Shown here one piece after another: positions 53,624 through 62,138 of a stretch of DNA of 64,000 nt (the stretch's first letter is position 1; every line of letters starts with the position of its first letter). The stretch lies in NCBI GenBank assembly GCA_965203635.1, contig OZ241903.1:2108001-2172000 (forward strand), written 5' to 3'. Source of the DNA: Aldehydirespirator sp965203635 (GTDB taxonomy: Bacteria; Actinomycetota; Acidimicrobiia; Acidimicrobiales; Aldehydirespiratoraceae). The notes under the pieces were generated by a model that worked only from the letters and a program-made list of their open reading frames with translations, was not told where the DNA came from and did not search any database. Both the position numbers and the translations under genes were made by a program.

Positions 53624-54424
53624 ATGGACAGCCGGTTCACCGTCGACTCGAACGAGTTGACGGCCCATCTCGCCCGGCCCGCCCGGGCGCCGTCGGTGCA
53701 ACCGGCGGTGGTCATCGTCCACGGCTTCCCCACCGAGGCGGGGGGCGGGATCAACTCCACCATGACCATGCCCGCCCTCGCCGACCTGATCGCGGCCGAG
53801 ACCGGCTTCGCCGTCCTCACCTACGCGTCGAGGGGGGTGGCCGGCTCCGCGGGGGACTTCTCGCTCGACGGCTGGCGACGCGACCTCGTCGGGGCGGTCG
53901 ACTTCCTGACGGCCGAAGTGAACTGCGACGGCATCTGGCTCATCGGCTTCGGAACCGGAGGCGCGCTCGCGGTCGTGGTGGCCGGCCGCGACGAACGGGT
54001 CCGGGGCGTGGCCGCGGTGGCCGCGCCGGCCGACTTCGAGGACTGGGCCCGCAACCCTCGCAAGCTGCTGGTGTGGGCCCGCGAGGTCGGCGTGGTGCGC
54101 GATCCGGAATTCCCCCGGCGGTTCGACCGGTGGGCTGCCGAGATCCGGGCCGTCCGGGCCGTCGAGGCGGCCGAGTCGCTCGGAGACCGGTCCCTGCTGG
54201 TGCTCCACGGCAGCGACGATGAGACAGTCCCGGTGTTCGACGCCCGCGTCCTCGCCGACGCCCATCCCGGTTCCGACCTGCGCATCATCAGCGGCGCCGC
54301 CCACCACCTGCGCCACGATCCCAGGGCCGTCGCGGTGCTGCTCGGCTGGCTCGAGCGCCAGCGCCGGTCTCTGCTGGCCTCGGCGCCCGGCGCCGGAAAC
54401 GACAACGCCAGCGCCAACCCCTAG
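53624..54424 (+). CDS. Alpha/beta-hydrolase-fold protein lacking the nucleophile Ser
   Basis: A 266-aa alpha/beta-hydrolase fold: PAVVIVHGFPTEAGGG (oxyanion region), GFAVLTYASRGVAGSAGDFSLDGW, the elbow GIWLIGFGTGGALAVVVAG, acid loop LVLHGSDDETVPV and a C-terminal SGAAHHLRHDP carrying the His. The nucleophile elbow normally reads GxSxGG; here it is GFGTGG, so the Ser position is Gly. The protein may be catalytically inactive, a binding protein, or use another residue. The ATG at 53624 is preferred; GTG 53615 is in frame. It converges with the sensor kinase gene. Confidence 0.78.
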   Translation: MDSRFTVDSNELTAHLARPARAPSVQPAVVIVHGFPTEAGGGINSTMTMPALADLIAAETGFAVLTYASRGVAGSAGDFSLDGWRRDLVGAVDFLTAEVNCDGIWLIGFGTGGALAVVVAGRDERVRGVAAVAAPADFEDWARNPRKLLVWAREVGVVRDPEFPRRFDRWAAEIRAVRAVEAAESLGDRSLLVLHGSDDETVPVFDARVLADAHPGSDLRIISGAAHHLRHDPRAVAVLLGWLERQRRSLLASAPGAGNDNASANP

Positions 54425-54453
54425 GGCCCGAGCCGGCCGCCCGGTTCAGCGGC

Positions 54454-55662
54454 TCAGTCGCCGTTGTCGAGAGGCAGTGTCAGGGTGAACTGGGCTCCGA
54501 GACCCTCCCGCGAGGTCACGCTCACGTCACCGCCGTGGTTCAGGGCCACATGGCGGACGATCGACAGGCCCAGCCCGGTGCCACCCGTGCTGCGGCTGCG
54601 TGCCAGGTCGACGCGGTAGAAGCGCTCGAAGATCCGGGACTGCTCGGCCGCCGGTATGCCGATGCCCTCGTCGGTCACCGACAGGGTCAAGGTGTCACGG
54701 TCGGCCTCGACCTGCACGTCGACCCGTTCGCCGGGGTCGCTGAACTTGACCGCATTGTCGAGGAGGTTGAATACCGCCGACTCGAGGTGCAGCCGGGAGC
54801 CTCGCATGGGGGCAAGGTCGGCGGGCATCGACACCACCACCTTGACGTCGCACTGCTCGGCCGTCTCCGAGATCCGGTCGTTGGCTGCCGCCACCACGGC
54901 GCCGATGTCCACCCGCTCGTCCGGCCGGCCTCTCTCGTCCTCCAGCATGGCCAGGGTAAGCAGGTCGTCGATGGTGTTGGCCACTCGCTGGATCTCGATC
55001 TGCATCCGGCCCGCGAGCCGCTCCGCCACCTCGGGCTCGGTGTCCGCGGCCAGCGAGTCGGCCAGCAGGCTCAGAGCCCCGATCGGCGTCTTGAGCTCGT
55101 GGCTGACGTTGGCCACGAAGTCCCTCCTCACCGACTCGATGCGGTCATGCTCGGTGATGTCGTGCACCAGTGCGACCGCGCCCAGCATCTCGCCCCCGCG
55201 CTCCACCGGCCCGGCCCTCACCTCGTAGCTGCGGCGGGGCTCGGCGTGCAGCTCGACCCTGGTCGTGGCCTGCTCGCCGGATCGGGCCTGCTCGAGCAGT
55301 TCCTTGATCATCCGGGTCACGAGGGCTTCGCCGTGTCGGGCCTGGAGGAACTGCTTGGCCGCGGTGTTGTGCGCCACCACCCGCCCGTCGCGGTCGCACA
55401 GCACGAGCGCTGCCTGCAGGGCGTCGAGGCTCGCCTCCATCCTGCTGGCCGCGGTCTCGGCCGACACCTGGCCGGCCTCGGCCGACTCCAGGCGCCTCTC
55501 GGCGTCCTCGATGACGCGGCGGGCCGACCGCCCCCGGGGGGCTTGGCGGTGCCGCTCGGGGTCACGTTTCCTGATCCATCGCCGCAGGAGCGCCCGGTCC
55601 AGGGCGATGCCCACCATTGCGCCGCCCACCATCAGGAGCACTCCGATGATGAGCGAGGTCAT
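54454..55662 (-). CDS. PhoR/SenX3-type sensor histidine kinase
   Basis: A 402-aa kinase: one N-terminal membrane helix (LIIGVLLMVGGAMVGIALD), a coiled linker, a PAS domain (about 75-170, ALVLCDRDGRVVAHNTAAKQFL), HisKA with the phosphorylated His in NVSHELKTPIGALSLL (about 188), and HATPase with N box HLESAVFNLLDNAVKF, G1 VTDEGIGIPAAEQ and G2 TGGTGLGLSIVRHVAL. The single membrane helix and linkage to phoU and pst fit phosphate sensing through PstSCAB-PhoU. It starts 12 bases after phoU. No response regulator gene follows, which is unusual for this kinase type. Confidence 0.88.
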   Translation of the reverse strand: MTSLIIGVLLMVGGAMVGIALDRALLRRWIRKRDPERHRQAPRGRSARRVIEDAERRLESAEAGQVSAETAASRMEASLDALQAALVLCDRDGRVVAHNTAAKQFLQARHGEALVTRMIKELLEQARSGEQATTRVELHAEPRRSYEVRAGPVERGGEMLGAVALVHDITEHDRIESVRRDFVANVSHELKTPIGALSLLADSLAADTEPEVAERLAGRMQIEIQRVANTIDDLLTLAMLEDERGRPDERVDIGAVVAAANDRISETAEQCDVKVVVSMPADLAPMRGSRLHLESAVFNLLDNAVKFSDPGERVDVQVEADRDTLTLSVTDEGIGIPAAEQSRIFERFYRVDLARSRSTGGTGLGLSIVRHVALNHGGDVSVTSREGLGAQFTLTLPLDNGD

Positions 55663-55674
55663 CGGTGGCCGATT

Positions 55675-56436
55675 CTAATCGGCCTTGTCGTCGCCGTTGG
55701 AGGACATCTCCGCCGGGTCGGTGGCCAGTTCCTGCATGCTGGACTCTTGGCGGACCCGGTGCCGGGCGATCCCGGCCCGCCACGGCATGATGCCCGACAC
55801 CATGTAACGGACCCGGTCGCTGATGTTCACGGCATGGTCGCCGATGCGCTCGTAGTAGCGGGCTATCAGGGCCAACTGCACCGACGGCTGGACGTCGAGA
55901 TCGTGGGTGCGGCTCGACTCCAGCAGGGTCTTGACGAACGTGCGGTGCAGGCTGTCGAGCCGGTCGTCGATGTCGTGAAGCGCGCTGGCCAGCGCGGCGT
56001 CGCGCTCGGAGTAGGAGTCCACCGACAACCGGATCAGGCGGATCGCCTCCTCGTTCATCTCCGCGATCAGGCCGCGCAGCCGGGGGGGCAGCTCGGTGCG
56101 GAACATGCGGCGGGCGCCCTTGCAGATGTTGCAGGCCAGGCCGCCGGTCCGCTCGAGCTCGCCGGTGATCCACATGGCGGCCAGGATCTGGCGGAGGTCG
56201 CCGGCCATGGGCTGTTGCAGGGCCAGCAGGCTCTGGCACTTCTCCTCGACCTCGATGGCGGCCACGTCGATGTGGTCGTCGTCGTCGATGATCTGCTGGG
56301 CCTCGACCAGGTCGTACCGCAACAGGGCGTCGGTGGCCCTGGCCACCGCGTCGCCGGCCCGGGCCGCGAGCTGGACTATCAGGTCGCTGATCTCGTCGAT
56401 CTCGGCGTGGAAGCCTTTGCGGGTCTGTTCGGTCAT
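55675..56436 (-). CDS. phoU: Phosphate signalling protein PhoU
   Basis: A 253-aa PhoU made of two three-helix repeats, which relays the state of the Pst transporter to the sensor kinase. Family motifs are EEKCQSLLALQQPMAGDLRQILAAM and LIARYYERIGDHAVNISDRVRYMV, with the E/D-rich metal sites. The ATG at 56436 has GAGGAGG upstream; the open frame further up is family A repeat. The last 40 residues are a hydrophilic tail beyond the fold. It is preceded by pstB and followed by the kinase, so one transcription unit carries transport and signalling. Confidence 0.94.
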   Translation of the reverse strand: MTEQTRKGFHAEIDEISDLIVQLAARAGDAVARATDALLRYDLVEAQQIIDDDDHIDVAAIEVEEKCQSLLALQQPMAGDLRQILAAMWITGELERTGGLACNICKGARRMFRTELPPRLRGLIAEMNEEAIRLIRLSVDSYSERDAALASALHDIDDRLDSLHRTFVKTLLESSRTHDLDVQPSVQLALIARYYERIGDHAVNISDRVRYMVSGIMPWRAGIARHRVRQESSMQELATDPAEMSSNGDDKAD

Positions 56437-56453
56437 GGTCGCCTCCTCGATTG

Positions 56454-56551
56454 CCCGCTCATGTTCGCTGCGCTCACGGGCCGCTCGGGCCACGGCCTCG
56501 CTCGGTGCGTCGGCGCTCCCGTCACGAGTCGCTCCTATCCGCTCGGCCTCA
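56454..56551 (-). repeat. Family A intergenic repeat, copy 9
   Basis: Read on the minus strand it starts at the pstB stop (TGAGGCCGAGC) and ends GAGCGGG just before the phoU ribosome site. It thus lies inside the pst operon between two genes that are normally adjacent. Confidence 0.9.
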
Positions 56552-57433
56552 GCCGAATCGTCCGGTGACGTAGTTCTCGGTGCGCTCGTCGGACGGATTG
56601 GAGAACATCTTCTGGGTGGTGTCCACCTCCACCAGGATGCCGGTGCGGGTGTCGTTCTCGGAGTGCACGTCTGCGGTGAAGAAGGCGGTGGTGTCGCTGA
56701 CCCGAGCCGCCTGCTGCATGTTGTGGGTCACGATCATGATGGTGTAGTCCTGCTTGATCTCCTGCATCAGGTCCTCGATGCGGGCGGTGGCGATGGGGTC
56801 GAGCGCGGAGCACGGCTCGTCCATCAGCAGCACGTCGGGGCCGACCGCGATGGCCCGGGCGATGCACAGCCTCTGCTGCTGCCCACCCGACAGCCCGAGC
56901 GCGGAGTCGGTCAGGCGGTCGCTCACCTCCTCCCACAGGGCCGCCTTGCGCAGCGAGTTCTCCACGATGTCGTCGAGGCCCTTCTTCTGGCCGGCCACCC
57001 GCGGCCCGTAGGCCACGTTGTCGTAGATCGACTTGGGGAAGGGGTTGGGCTTCTGGAACACCATGCCGATGCGGCGTCGCACCTCGACCGGGTCGACCCG
57101 CTCGTCGTACAGGTCGGTCCCGCGGTAGGTGATGGAGCCGGTCACCCGCGCGGTCCTGATCAGGTCGTTCATGCGGTTGTAGCAGCGCAGCACCGTCGTC
57201 TTCCCGCAGCCCGACGGGCCGATGAGGGCCATGATCTCGTTCTTGTGGACGTCGAACGAGACGTCGCGCACGGCTCGGAAGGCGCCGTAGTACACGTTGA
57301 CGTTGCGTGAGCGGAACACCACGTCGCGCTCGGTGGACAGCGACGGCATCGCCTCGGCCGGACTGGCGTCGTTGCCGGCGTCGACCGAGTGGTCGACGAC
57401 GGTGTCCGTGACAGTCTCCGTAGGGTCGGGCAT
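56549..57433 (-). CDS. pstB: Phosphate ABC transporter ATPase PstB
   Basis: A 294-aa ATPase of the high-affinity phosphate importer. Walker A ALIGPSGCGKTTVLRCYNRM, Q-loop MVFQKPNPFPKSIYDNVAYG (a PstB hallmark), signature LGLSGGQQQRLCIARAI, Walker B VLLMDEPCSALDPIAT and H-loop IMIVTHNMQQAARVSD are all present. About 40 extra N-terminal residues precede the usual start. It follows pstA by seven bases and ends with TGA inside a family A repeat. Confidence 0.96.
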   Translation of the reverse strand: MPDPTETVTDTVVDHSVDAGNDASPAEAMPSLSTERDVVFRSRNVNVYYGAFRAVRDVSFDVHKNEIMALIGPSGCGKTTVLRCYNRMNDLIRTARVTGSITYRGTDLYDERVDPVEVRRRIGMVFQKPNPFPKSIYDNVAYGPRVAGQKKGLDDIVENSLRKAALWEEVSDRLTDSALGLSGGQQQRLCIARAIAVGPDVLLMDEPCSALDPIATARIEDLMQEIKQDYTIMIVTHNMQQAARVSDTTAFFTADVHSENDTRTGILVEVDTTQKMFSNPSDERTENYVTGRFG

Positions 57434-57440
57434 CGGGGCG

Positions 57441-58403
57441 TCAGCCTCGCTTCTTCTCGAACCGGTTGCGTAGTCCGATGGCGGCGGAGTTCATCAGGAG
57501 CACGAACACGAGCAGCACGACAATGGCACTCGCGGCGGCCGCAGTAAAGCCGACATCGCGGCCCGACTGAACGGTCCAGGTGGTGATCACGATCGGCAGG
57601 GCGGTGAACTGGTCGGTCAGAGCGCTCAGGTCGAGCAGTCCGGGGTCGCTGCCGAGCCTGCCCGAGATCGCACCGACCAGAATCAGCGGCGCGGCCTCGC
57701 CCACCGCCCGAGACATCGACAGCAGCGTGCCGGTGAGGATGCCGGGGGCGGCGTAGGGCAGTACCTGGGTGCGGATCATCTCCCATTTGGTGGCGCCCAC
57801 GCCGTAGGCGCCCTCGCGCAGCGAAACGGGCACCGCCCGGACGGCTTCGCCGGAGGTGATCACCACGATGGGCAGCGCCAGTATGGCCAGGGTGATGCCG
57901 GCCGACAGAGCGGACGAGCCGCCCGTCAAGCGGTCCAGGCCGAACAGGTTGCCCTTCACCAGCAGGGCCAGACCGAGCAGCCCGTAGACCACCGAGGGCA
58001 CGCCGGCCAGGTTGCGGATGTTGACCTCGATGAAGGCGGTGAACCGGTTCCTGGGCGCGTACTCCTCGAGGTAGACCGCGGCGCCGATACCGACGGGGAA
58101 GGCGAGAACAGCCACGATCACCGCGATCCACAGCGAGCCGTACAGTCCCTGGTGGACGCCCAAGCGATCGTCGCTGGACTGCGAGCGCAGGGTTCCGCTG
58201 AGGAAGTCGCCCAGACGGGCGCCGAGCTGGTCGGCGCTGTTGTTCACGACGCTGATGATCAGCACGGCCAGCAGCACCAGCGTCACCAGCAGGCAGGACT
58301 GCAGCAGCGTGCGGAACAGCAGGCCGCGCGTGTCGATGCGGCGTCTCTCGATCGAGGCCGCGATGGCGGCCCGGGACTTGTCGTCGGAGAGGCGGCTGAT
58401 CAT
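57441..58403 (-). CDS. pstA: Phosphate ABC transporter permease PstA
   Basis: A 320-aa permease with about six membrane segments. Family features are FPVGIGAAVYLEEYAPRNRFTAFIEVNIRNLAGVPSVVYGLLGL and the cytoplasmic EAA-like loop REGAYGVGATKWEMIRTQVLP that contacts PstB. The N-terminal 40 residues are hydrophilic and basic. It lies between pstC (51 bases upstream) and pstB. Confidence 0.95.
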   Translation of the reverse strand: MISRLSDDKSRAAIAASIERRRIDTRGLLFRTLLQSCLLVTLVLLAVLIISVVNNSADQLGARLGDFLSGTLRSQSSDDRLGVHQGLYGSLWIAVIVAVLAFPVGIGAAVYLEEYAPRNRFTAFIEVNIRNLAGVPSVVYGLLGLALLVKGNLFGLDRLTGGSSALSAGITLAILALPIVVITSGEAVRAVPVSLREGAYGVGATKWEMIRTQVLPYAAPGILTGTLLSMSRAVGEAAPLILVGAISGRLGSDPGLLDLSALTDQFTALPIVITTWTVQSGRDVGFTAAAASAIVVLLVFVLLMNSAAIGLRNRFEKKRG

Positions 58404-58454
58404 CCCGTCGACCTCTCCGGAGCATGCGGCCCGTTCATCGTCGTGCCATCTCCA

Positions 58455-59606
58455 CTAGTACTCCTCGCGTACCCGAGCTACGAACCGGGCGGCAACGACG
58501 TTGAGGCCCAGCGTTATCGCGAACAGCAGCAGCCCTACGAAGTACAGGCTCTGGAACGTGAGCCCTTCGCCCACCACACTGTCCGTGCCCGAAGCCAGCG
58601 ACGCCATGGCTGCCGTCATTGTCAGGCTTCCCTCGAAGGGCGAATCGGTGAACCGGGTGGCGTCGGCGGCTCCGCCGGCCAGGAAGACCACCATCGTCTC
58701 GCCGATGGCTCGGGAGACGGCCACTATGAAGGCGGCCACAATGCCGGAGATGGCCGCCGGCACGACGACCGTGGTCGCCGTGGCCATCTTGCGGGCCCCG
58801 AGGCCTGCCGATGCCTCTCGCAAGGAGTCGGGCACCGCGGCCATGGCGTCCTCGGAGATGGAGGCCACCAGAGGGATGGTCAGGATGCCCACTCCAATCC
58901 CGGCCGCGGCCAGTGAACCGGCTCGGGCCGGCGCGAACTCGAGCCAGACGTTGAGGAGCCAGGCCGCGGTCAGCCCGAAGATGGCGACGATCACCGCGAT
59001 GGCACCGACGGCGACGATGAGCGCAGACGAATCGGAGCCACTCTCGCGGTAGTACTTGATCCGGTTGCGTGCGACCCCGATAGCAATCACGGCATACCCC
59101 GCCAGGATCATCGCGCCGATGACCAGGAAGGTGTTCTTGCCTATGCGCCCGACGAGGTTGGGGGCGATCCAGGTGAGGGCGAAGAATCCCAGGACGACCG
59201 AGGGGATGCCGGCCAGGATCTCCAGCGCCGGCTTCAGCCACGCTCGGACTCTGCGGTTGGCGTACTCCGACAGGTAGACGGCCGCGCCCAGGCCCAACGG
59301 TCCGGCCACGAGCATGGCGATGGCCGTGACGATGATGGAGGCGATGACGATTGTGGGTATGTCGTACAGGCCCCTCCGGGGGAACCAGCCCAGCTGTCCC
59401 CAGGTGTCGGCCCACGCCACGCCGGTGATGAACGTCCAGGCCTCCGCGACCAGGTTCCAAACGATCAGGGCGCTCACCAACACCGACACGAGCGCCGCCA
59501 TCAGCAGGCTGAACCGGACGATCGCCTCACGGCGCCGGCGGGAGGGCGCGATCTGGAGGCGTTCGACCGTCAGCGGCACCGGGTGGGCGACGGTCGCATC
59601 GGTCAC
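58455..59606 (-). CDS. pstC: Phosphate ABC transporter permease PstC
   Basis: A 383-aa permease with about eight hydrophobic segments. Landmarks are GPLGLGAAVYLSEYANRRVRAWLKPALEILAGIPSVVLGFFAL and the PstB-contact loop LREASAGLGARKMATATTVVVPAA. It is longer than average because of loops around residues 155-215. It follows pstS by 45 bases and precedes pstA, the standard order. Confidence 0.95.
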   Translation of the reverse strand: MTDATVAHPVPLTVERLQIAPSRRRREAIVRFSLLMAALVSVLVSALIVWNLVAEAWTFITGVAWADTWGQLGWFPRRGLYDIPTIVIASIIVTAIAMLVAGPLGLGAAVYLSEYANRRVRAWLKPALEILAGIPSVVLGFFALTWIAPNLVGRIGKNTFLVIGAMILAGYAVIAIGVARNRIKYYRESGSDSSALIVAVGAIAVIVAIFGLTAAWLLNVWLEFAPARAGSLAAAGIGVGILTIPLVASISEDAMAAVPDSLREASAGLGARKMATATTVVVPAAISGIVAAFIVAVSRAIGETMVVFLAGGAADATRFTDSPFEGSLTMTAAMASLASGTDSVVGEGLTFQSLYFVGLLLFAITLGLNVVAARFVARVREEY

Positions 59607-59651
59607 GGCGTGAAGCTACTTGGCATCAGGACTCGACGGGCACGCCCGTGG

Positions 59652-60758
59652 TCAGCTGATGACGGCCCGGTCGTGCCAGCGTCCGGCGGTCTCCGCGCGG
59701 GCCGCGTCGGTGAGCGGCACGTAGCCGACGTCGCTGACGGCAGTGGACAGCGCCTCGGAGACGTAGAAGTCCACGTAGGCCACTATGGCGTCGTTGGCCG
59801 CGGCCGCATCCGCGTTGACATAGATCCACAGGTCACGGCTGATGGGATACTCGTTCGAGGCAATGCTGTCCGGTGTCGGGCTGATGCAGCCGGCTCCACC
59901 GTCGATCTCGATCAGTTTGACACCCGTGGCGTTGACGGCGAATGCGAAACCGACCCAGCCCAGGCTCGTGTCGCTGGACTGGATTCCTTGAAGGATCACG
60001 TTGTCATTGCCTGAGGGGATGTAGTCGGTGCGGGTGGTGGCGTCCACTCCGGCTTCCTCGGCGAGGTCCTCGAGGACGATCTCGATGAAGGAGTCGAAGG
60101 TTCCGGACTCCTCGCCGGGTCCGAAGATGTCCAGCGGGGCGTCGGGCAGGCCCGCGGAGGCCTCGGCCCAGGTGCTGGTGCCCTCGCCGTTGGGGCCGAT
60201 CAAATCGAAGAGTTGATGGAAGTTCAGACACTCGACCGCGCCGTTGTTGGCGTTGGTCATGACCGCGATTCCGTCGATGCCCACCTTCAGCTCGATGACG
60301 TTGTTGATGCCGTTGGCGAAGCAGTCCTCCTTCTCGGAGTCCTTGATCTGGCGGGAGGCGTCGGAGATGTCGGTCTCGCCCGCGCAGAACAGCTTGAAGC
60401 CGTCGCCGGTGCCGGGACCGTCAACAGTCACCGACACATCCGGGGCCGCGTCCTCGAACAACTCGGCCACCCGGATCGAGATCGGCTCAACCGTCGACGA
60501 ACCCGAGATGTTCACCTCCCCCGAGACCGTCGAGGGGTCGACAGCGGGCTCAACCATCTCTTCTTCGGTCATGGCTGCGACTGTCGTGGTCGGCGCGGCG
60601 TCGGCAGCGCCGGTGTCGCCGGTGTCGGCAGTGCCGGTGTCGGTGGCGGCCGATGGGGTAGAGGTGTCTTCGTCGTCTCCGCCGCATGCTGCGGCCACTA
60701 GCGAGAAGCTCACGATGATCACCGGCAGCCAGAGGAGCCGGCGCCTTGAGTTGCGCAC
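59652..60758 (-). CDS. pstS: Phosphate-binding lipoprotein PstS
   Basis: A 368-aa substrate-binding protein. The lipoprotein signal ends SLVAAACGGDDE, the Cys being the lipidation site, followed by a low-complexity Thr/Asp/Ala linker. The binding domain carries ISGSSTVEPISIRVAELF, FCAGETDISDASRQIKDSE and GPGEESGTFDSFIEIVLEDL, which include the Ser/Thr/Asp residues that bind phosphate in this family. The GTG at 60758 has GAGGGAGGG about ten bases upstream. A hairpin and a PHO box lie in its leader and promoter region, so strong induction by phosphate limitation is expected. Confidence 0.95.
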   Translation of the reverse strand: MRNSRRRLLWLPVIIVSFSLVAAACGGDDEDTSTPSAATDTGTADTGDTGAADAAPTTTVAAMTEEEMVEPAVDPSTVSGEVNISGSSTVEPISIRVAELFEDAAPDVSVTVDGPGTGDGFKLFCAGETDISDASRQIKDSEKEDCFANGINNVIELKVGIDGIAVMTNANNGAVECLNFHQLFDLIGPNGEGTSTWAEASAGLPDAPLDIFGPGEESGTFDSFIEIVLEDLAEEAGVDATTRTDYIPSGNDNVILQGIQSSDTSLGWVGFAFAVNATGVKLIEIDGGAGCISPTPDSIASNEYPISRDLWIYVNADAAAANDAIVAYVDFYVSEALSTAVSDVGYVPLTDAARAETAGRWHDRAVIS

Positions 60759-60793
60759 TTAGGTGTCCCTCCCTCGGGAAAATGGCATGGCAA

Positions 60794-60812
60794 GCCCGCA
60801 CCTGTTGCGGGC
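60794..60812 (-). promoter_or_regulatory. Hairpin in the pstS leader
   Basis: GCCCGCA pairs perfectly with TGCGGGC around a five-base loop, 36 bases upstream of the pstS start. It may end transcription arriving from the selenoprotein genes, or stabilise the pstS mRNA leader. No T-run follows. Confidence 0.45.
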
Positions 60813-60858
60813 CGCAGGCAAGCTAGATGGGGCAAGGTTTCAGACAGCCGGGGCCACC

Positions 60859-60895
60859 GTGAAGCGGAAGTGAATGCCGGTGAACGGCAGGTGAA
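60859..60895 (-). promoter_or_regulatory. PHO box: four direct repeats upstream of pstS
   Basis: On the plus strand GTGAA occurs at 60859, 60870, 60880 and 60891 (TTCAC on the pstS strand), spaced 11, 10 and 11 bases. The minus-strand units read like GTTCACCGGC, matching the 11-bp direct repeats bound by PhoP in actinobacteria. It lies about 100-135 bases before the pstS GTG and directly behind the stop of the preceding selenoprotein gene. Confidence 0.8.
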
Positions 60896-60899
60896 TTTG

Positions 60900-62135
60900 T
60901 TAGGCCAAGTCGTCCAGTGCGTCCTGGAGACGGCCCCGGTTGAAGCTGCTGACCTTCTCAACGACGGTCACGCCCGCGCCGTCGAGCAGTATCAGGTTGG
61001 GGTTGCCGGCCCTGTAGTGGCGCCAAGCGTCGTTGGACTCGCTCCACAGCGTGTGGGGCGGACCCCCAGCAGAGGCCACGAAGCTCTCGGCCTGGGCGCG
61101 GGTGTCCGATCCGCCCACGCCTATGACGATGACCTTGCCCTCGTTGTCTCGGGCGAACTGCCCGACGGGCCCTGCTTCGGCCCGGCAGATCGGTCAATGG
61201 GGGGCCCAGAACCAGAGCAGCAGGGGCGTCGAGCCGTCCACGAAGTCGCGGAGGTTGACGGTCGCTCCCGTGCGCACATCGATCATGTCCTGAGCTGGCA
61301 CGTCGGTCTCGATGACCGGAGCGGCGGTGGTCGTGGGCGCCGCGGTCGTCGTAGGTGCTGCGGAAGTTGTAGGCGCGGCGGTTGTCGTTGGTGCGGCGGT
61401 GGTTGTGGGCGCGGCGGTTGTCGTGGTCTCGGCTTCAGCCGCCGCGGCCGCTTCGGCTTCCGCGGCGGCGGCTGCGGCTAGCGCCTCGGCCTCGGCGGCT
61501 GCGGCTTGAGCCTCGGCCTCGGCGATTGCGGCCAGGGCGGCGGCCTCCTCGGCTTCGGCGGCGGCTAGAGCGGCTGCCTCAGCCGCCGCGGCTTGGGCAG
61601 CCGCTTCTGCTTCGGCCGCGGCCTGCGCTTCGGCGGCGGCTTGGGCGGCTGCTTCAGCCTCCGCGGCGGCTTGGGCGGCGGCCTCGGCTTCGGCGGCGGC
61701 TTGGGCGGCTGCGGCGGCAGCCTCAGCCTCAGCCTCGGCTTCGACCTCAGCCTCCGCCGCGGCTCTAGCGGCGGCCGCGTCAGCTTCGGCTTGGGCTGCC
61801 TCGGCTTCGGCGGCGGCTTGGGCGGCTTCGGCTTCGGCCTCGGCTGCCTCGGCCGCGGTTCTGGCCGCCTCCGCCTGGGCTGCTTCTGCTTGGGCGGCGG
61901 CTTGGGCGGCTGCCTTCGCCTCGGCGGCGGCAGCCGCTTCTGCTTGGGCGGCGGCTTGGGCGGCTGCTTCTGCTTCGGCCTCGGCTATGAGAGCGGCGTC
62001 ATCGGCCGCGCTGGTGGTAGGCGTCTCGACGGTGGCGCCGCTGCCGGAGCTTGGCTCGTCGCTGCCGCAGGCCGCGGCCGCAAGAGCCACGGCCATGAGC
62101 ACGGCGACGATCCGGGCGGGGTACGGCATCTTCAT
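60900..62135 (-). CDS. Thioredoxin-like lipoprotein selenoprotein with long Ala/Glu linker (Sec314)
   Basis: A 411-aa product read through TGA at 61196-61194. Residues 1-23 are a lipoprotein signal (VALAAAACGSDE). Residues about 45-236 are almost only Ala, Glu and Gln, likely a long helix; 237-273 are TTTAAP repeats. The thioredoxin domain starts near 274, with PLLLWFWAPH, then TGA, then PICRAEAGPVGQFARDNEGKV in the same frame, so the active site reads UPIC in place of TlpA-type CPxC. The downstream part has IVIGVGGSDTRAQAESFV, TLWSESNDAWRHY and NPNLILLD like TlpA proteins. A 31-base hairpin follows the TGA. The stop is TAA. A disulfide or peroxide reductase outside the cytoplasm is inferred. 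Confidence 0.87.
61158..61188 (-). promoter_or_regulatory. SECIS-like hairpin after UGA314
   Basis: Minus strand: CTGCC pairs with GGCAG and GGGCC with GGCCC, with a four-base bulge on the 3' side and the loop GAAGCAG. The stem begins five bases after the TGA and the loop about 16 bases after it, suitable for SelB recruitment. Folding energy was not computed. Confidence 0.7.
61317..62003 (-). repeat. Low-complexity coding repeat: Ala/Glu/Gln tract and TTTAAP array
   Basis: About 570 bases (61428-62003) encode imperfect EAEAAAQAA-type units, built from GCC/GCG/GCA, GAG/GAA and CAA/CAG codons in varied order. Then 110 bases (61317-61427) encode TTTAAP six times. Codon variety shows an old, selected tract rather than a recent slippage. 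The reverse strand yields artificial Gly/Arg-rich frames that are not genes. Confidence 0.85.
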
Positions 62136-62138
62136 CGC

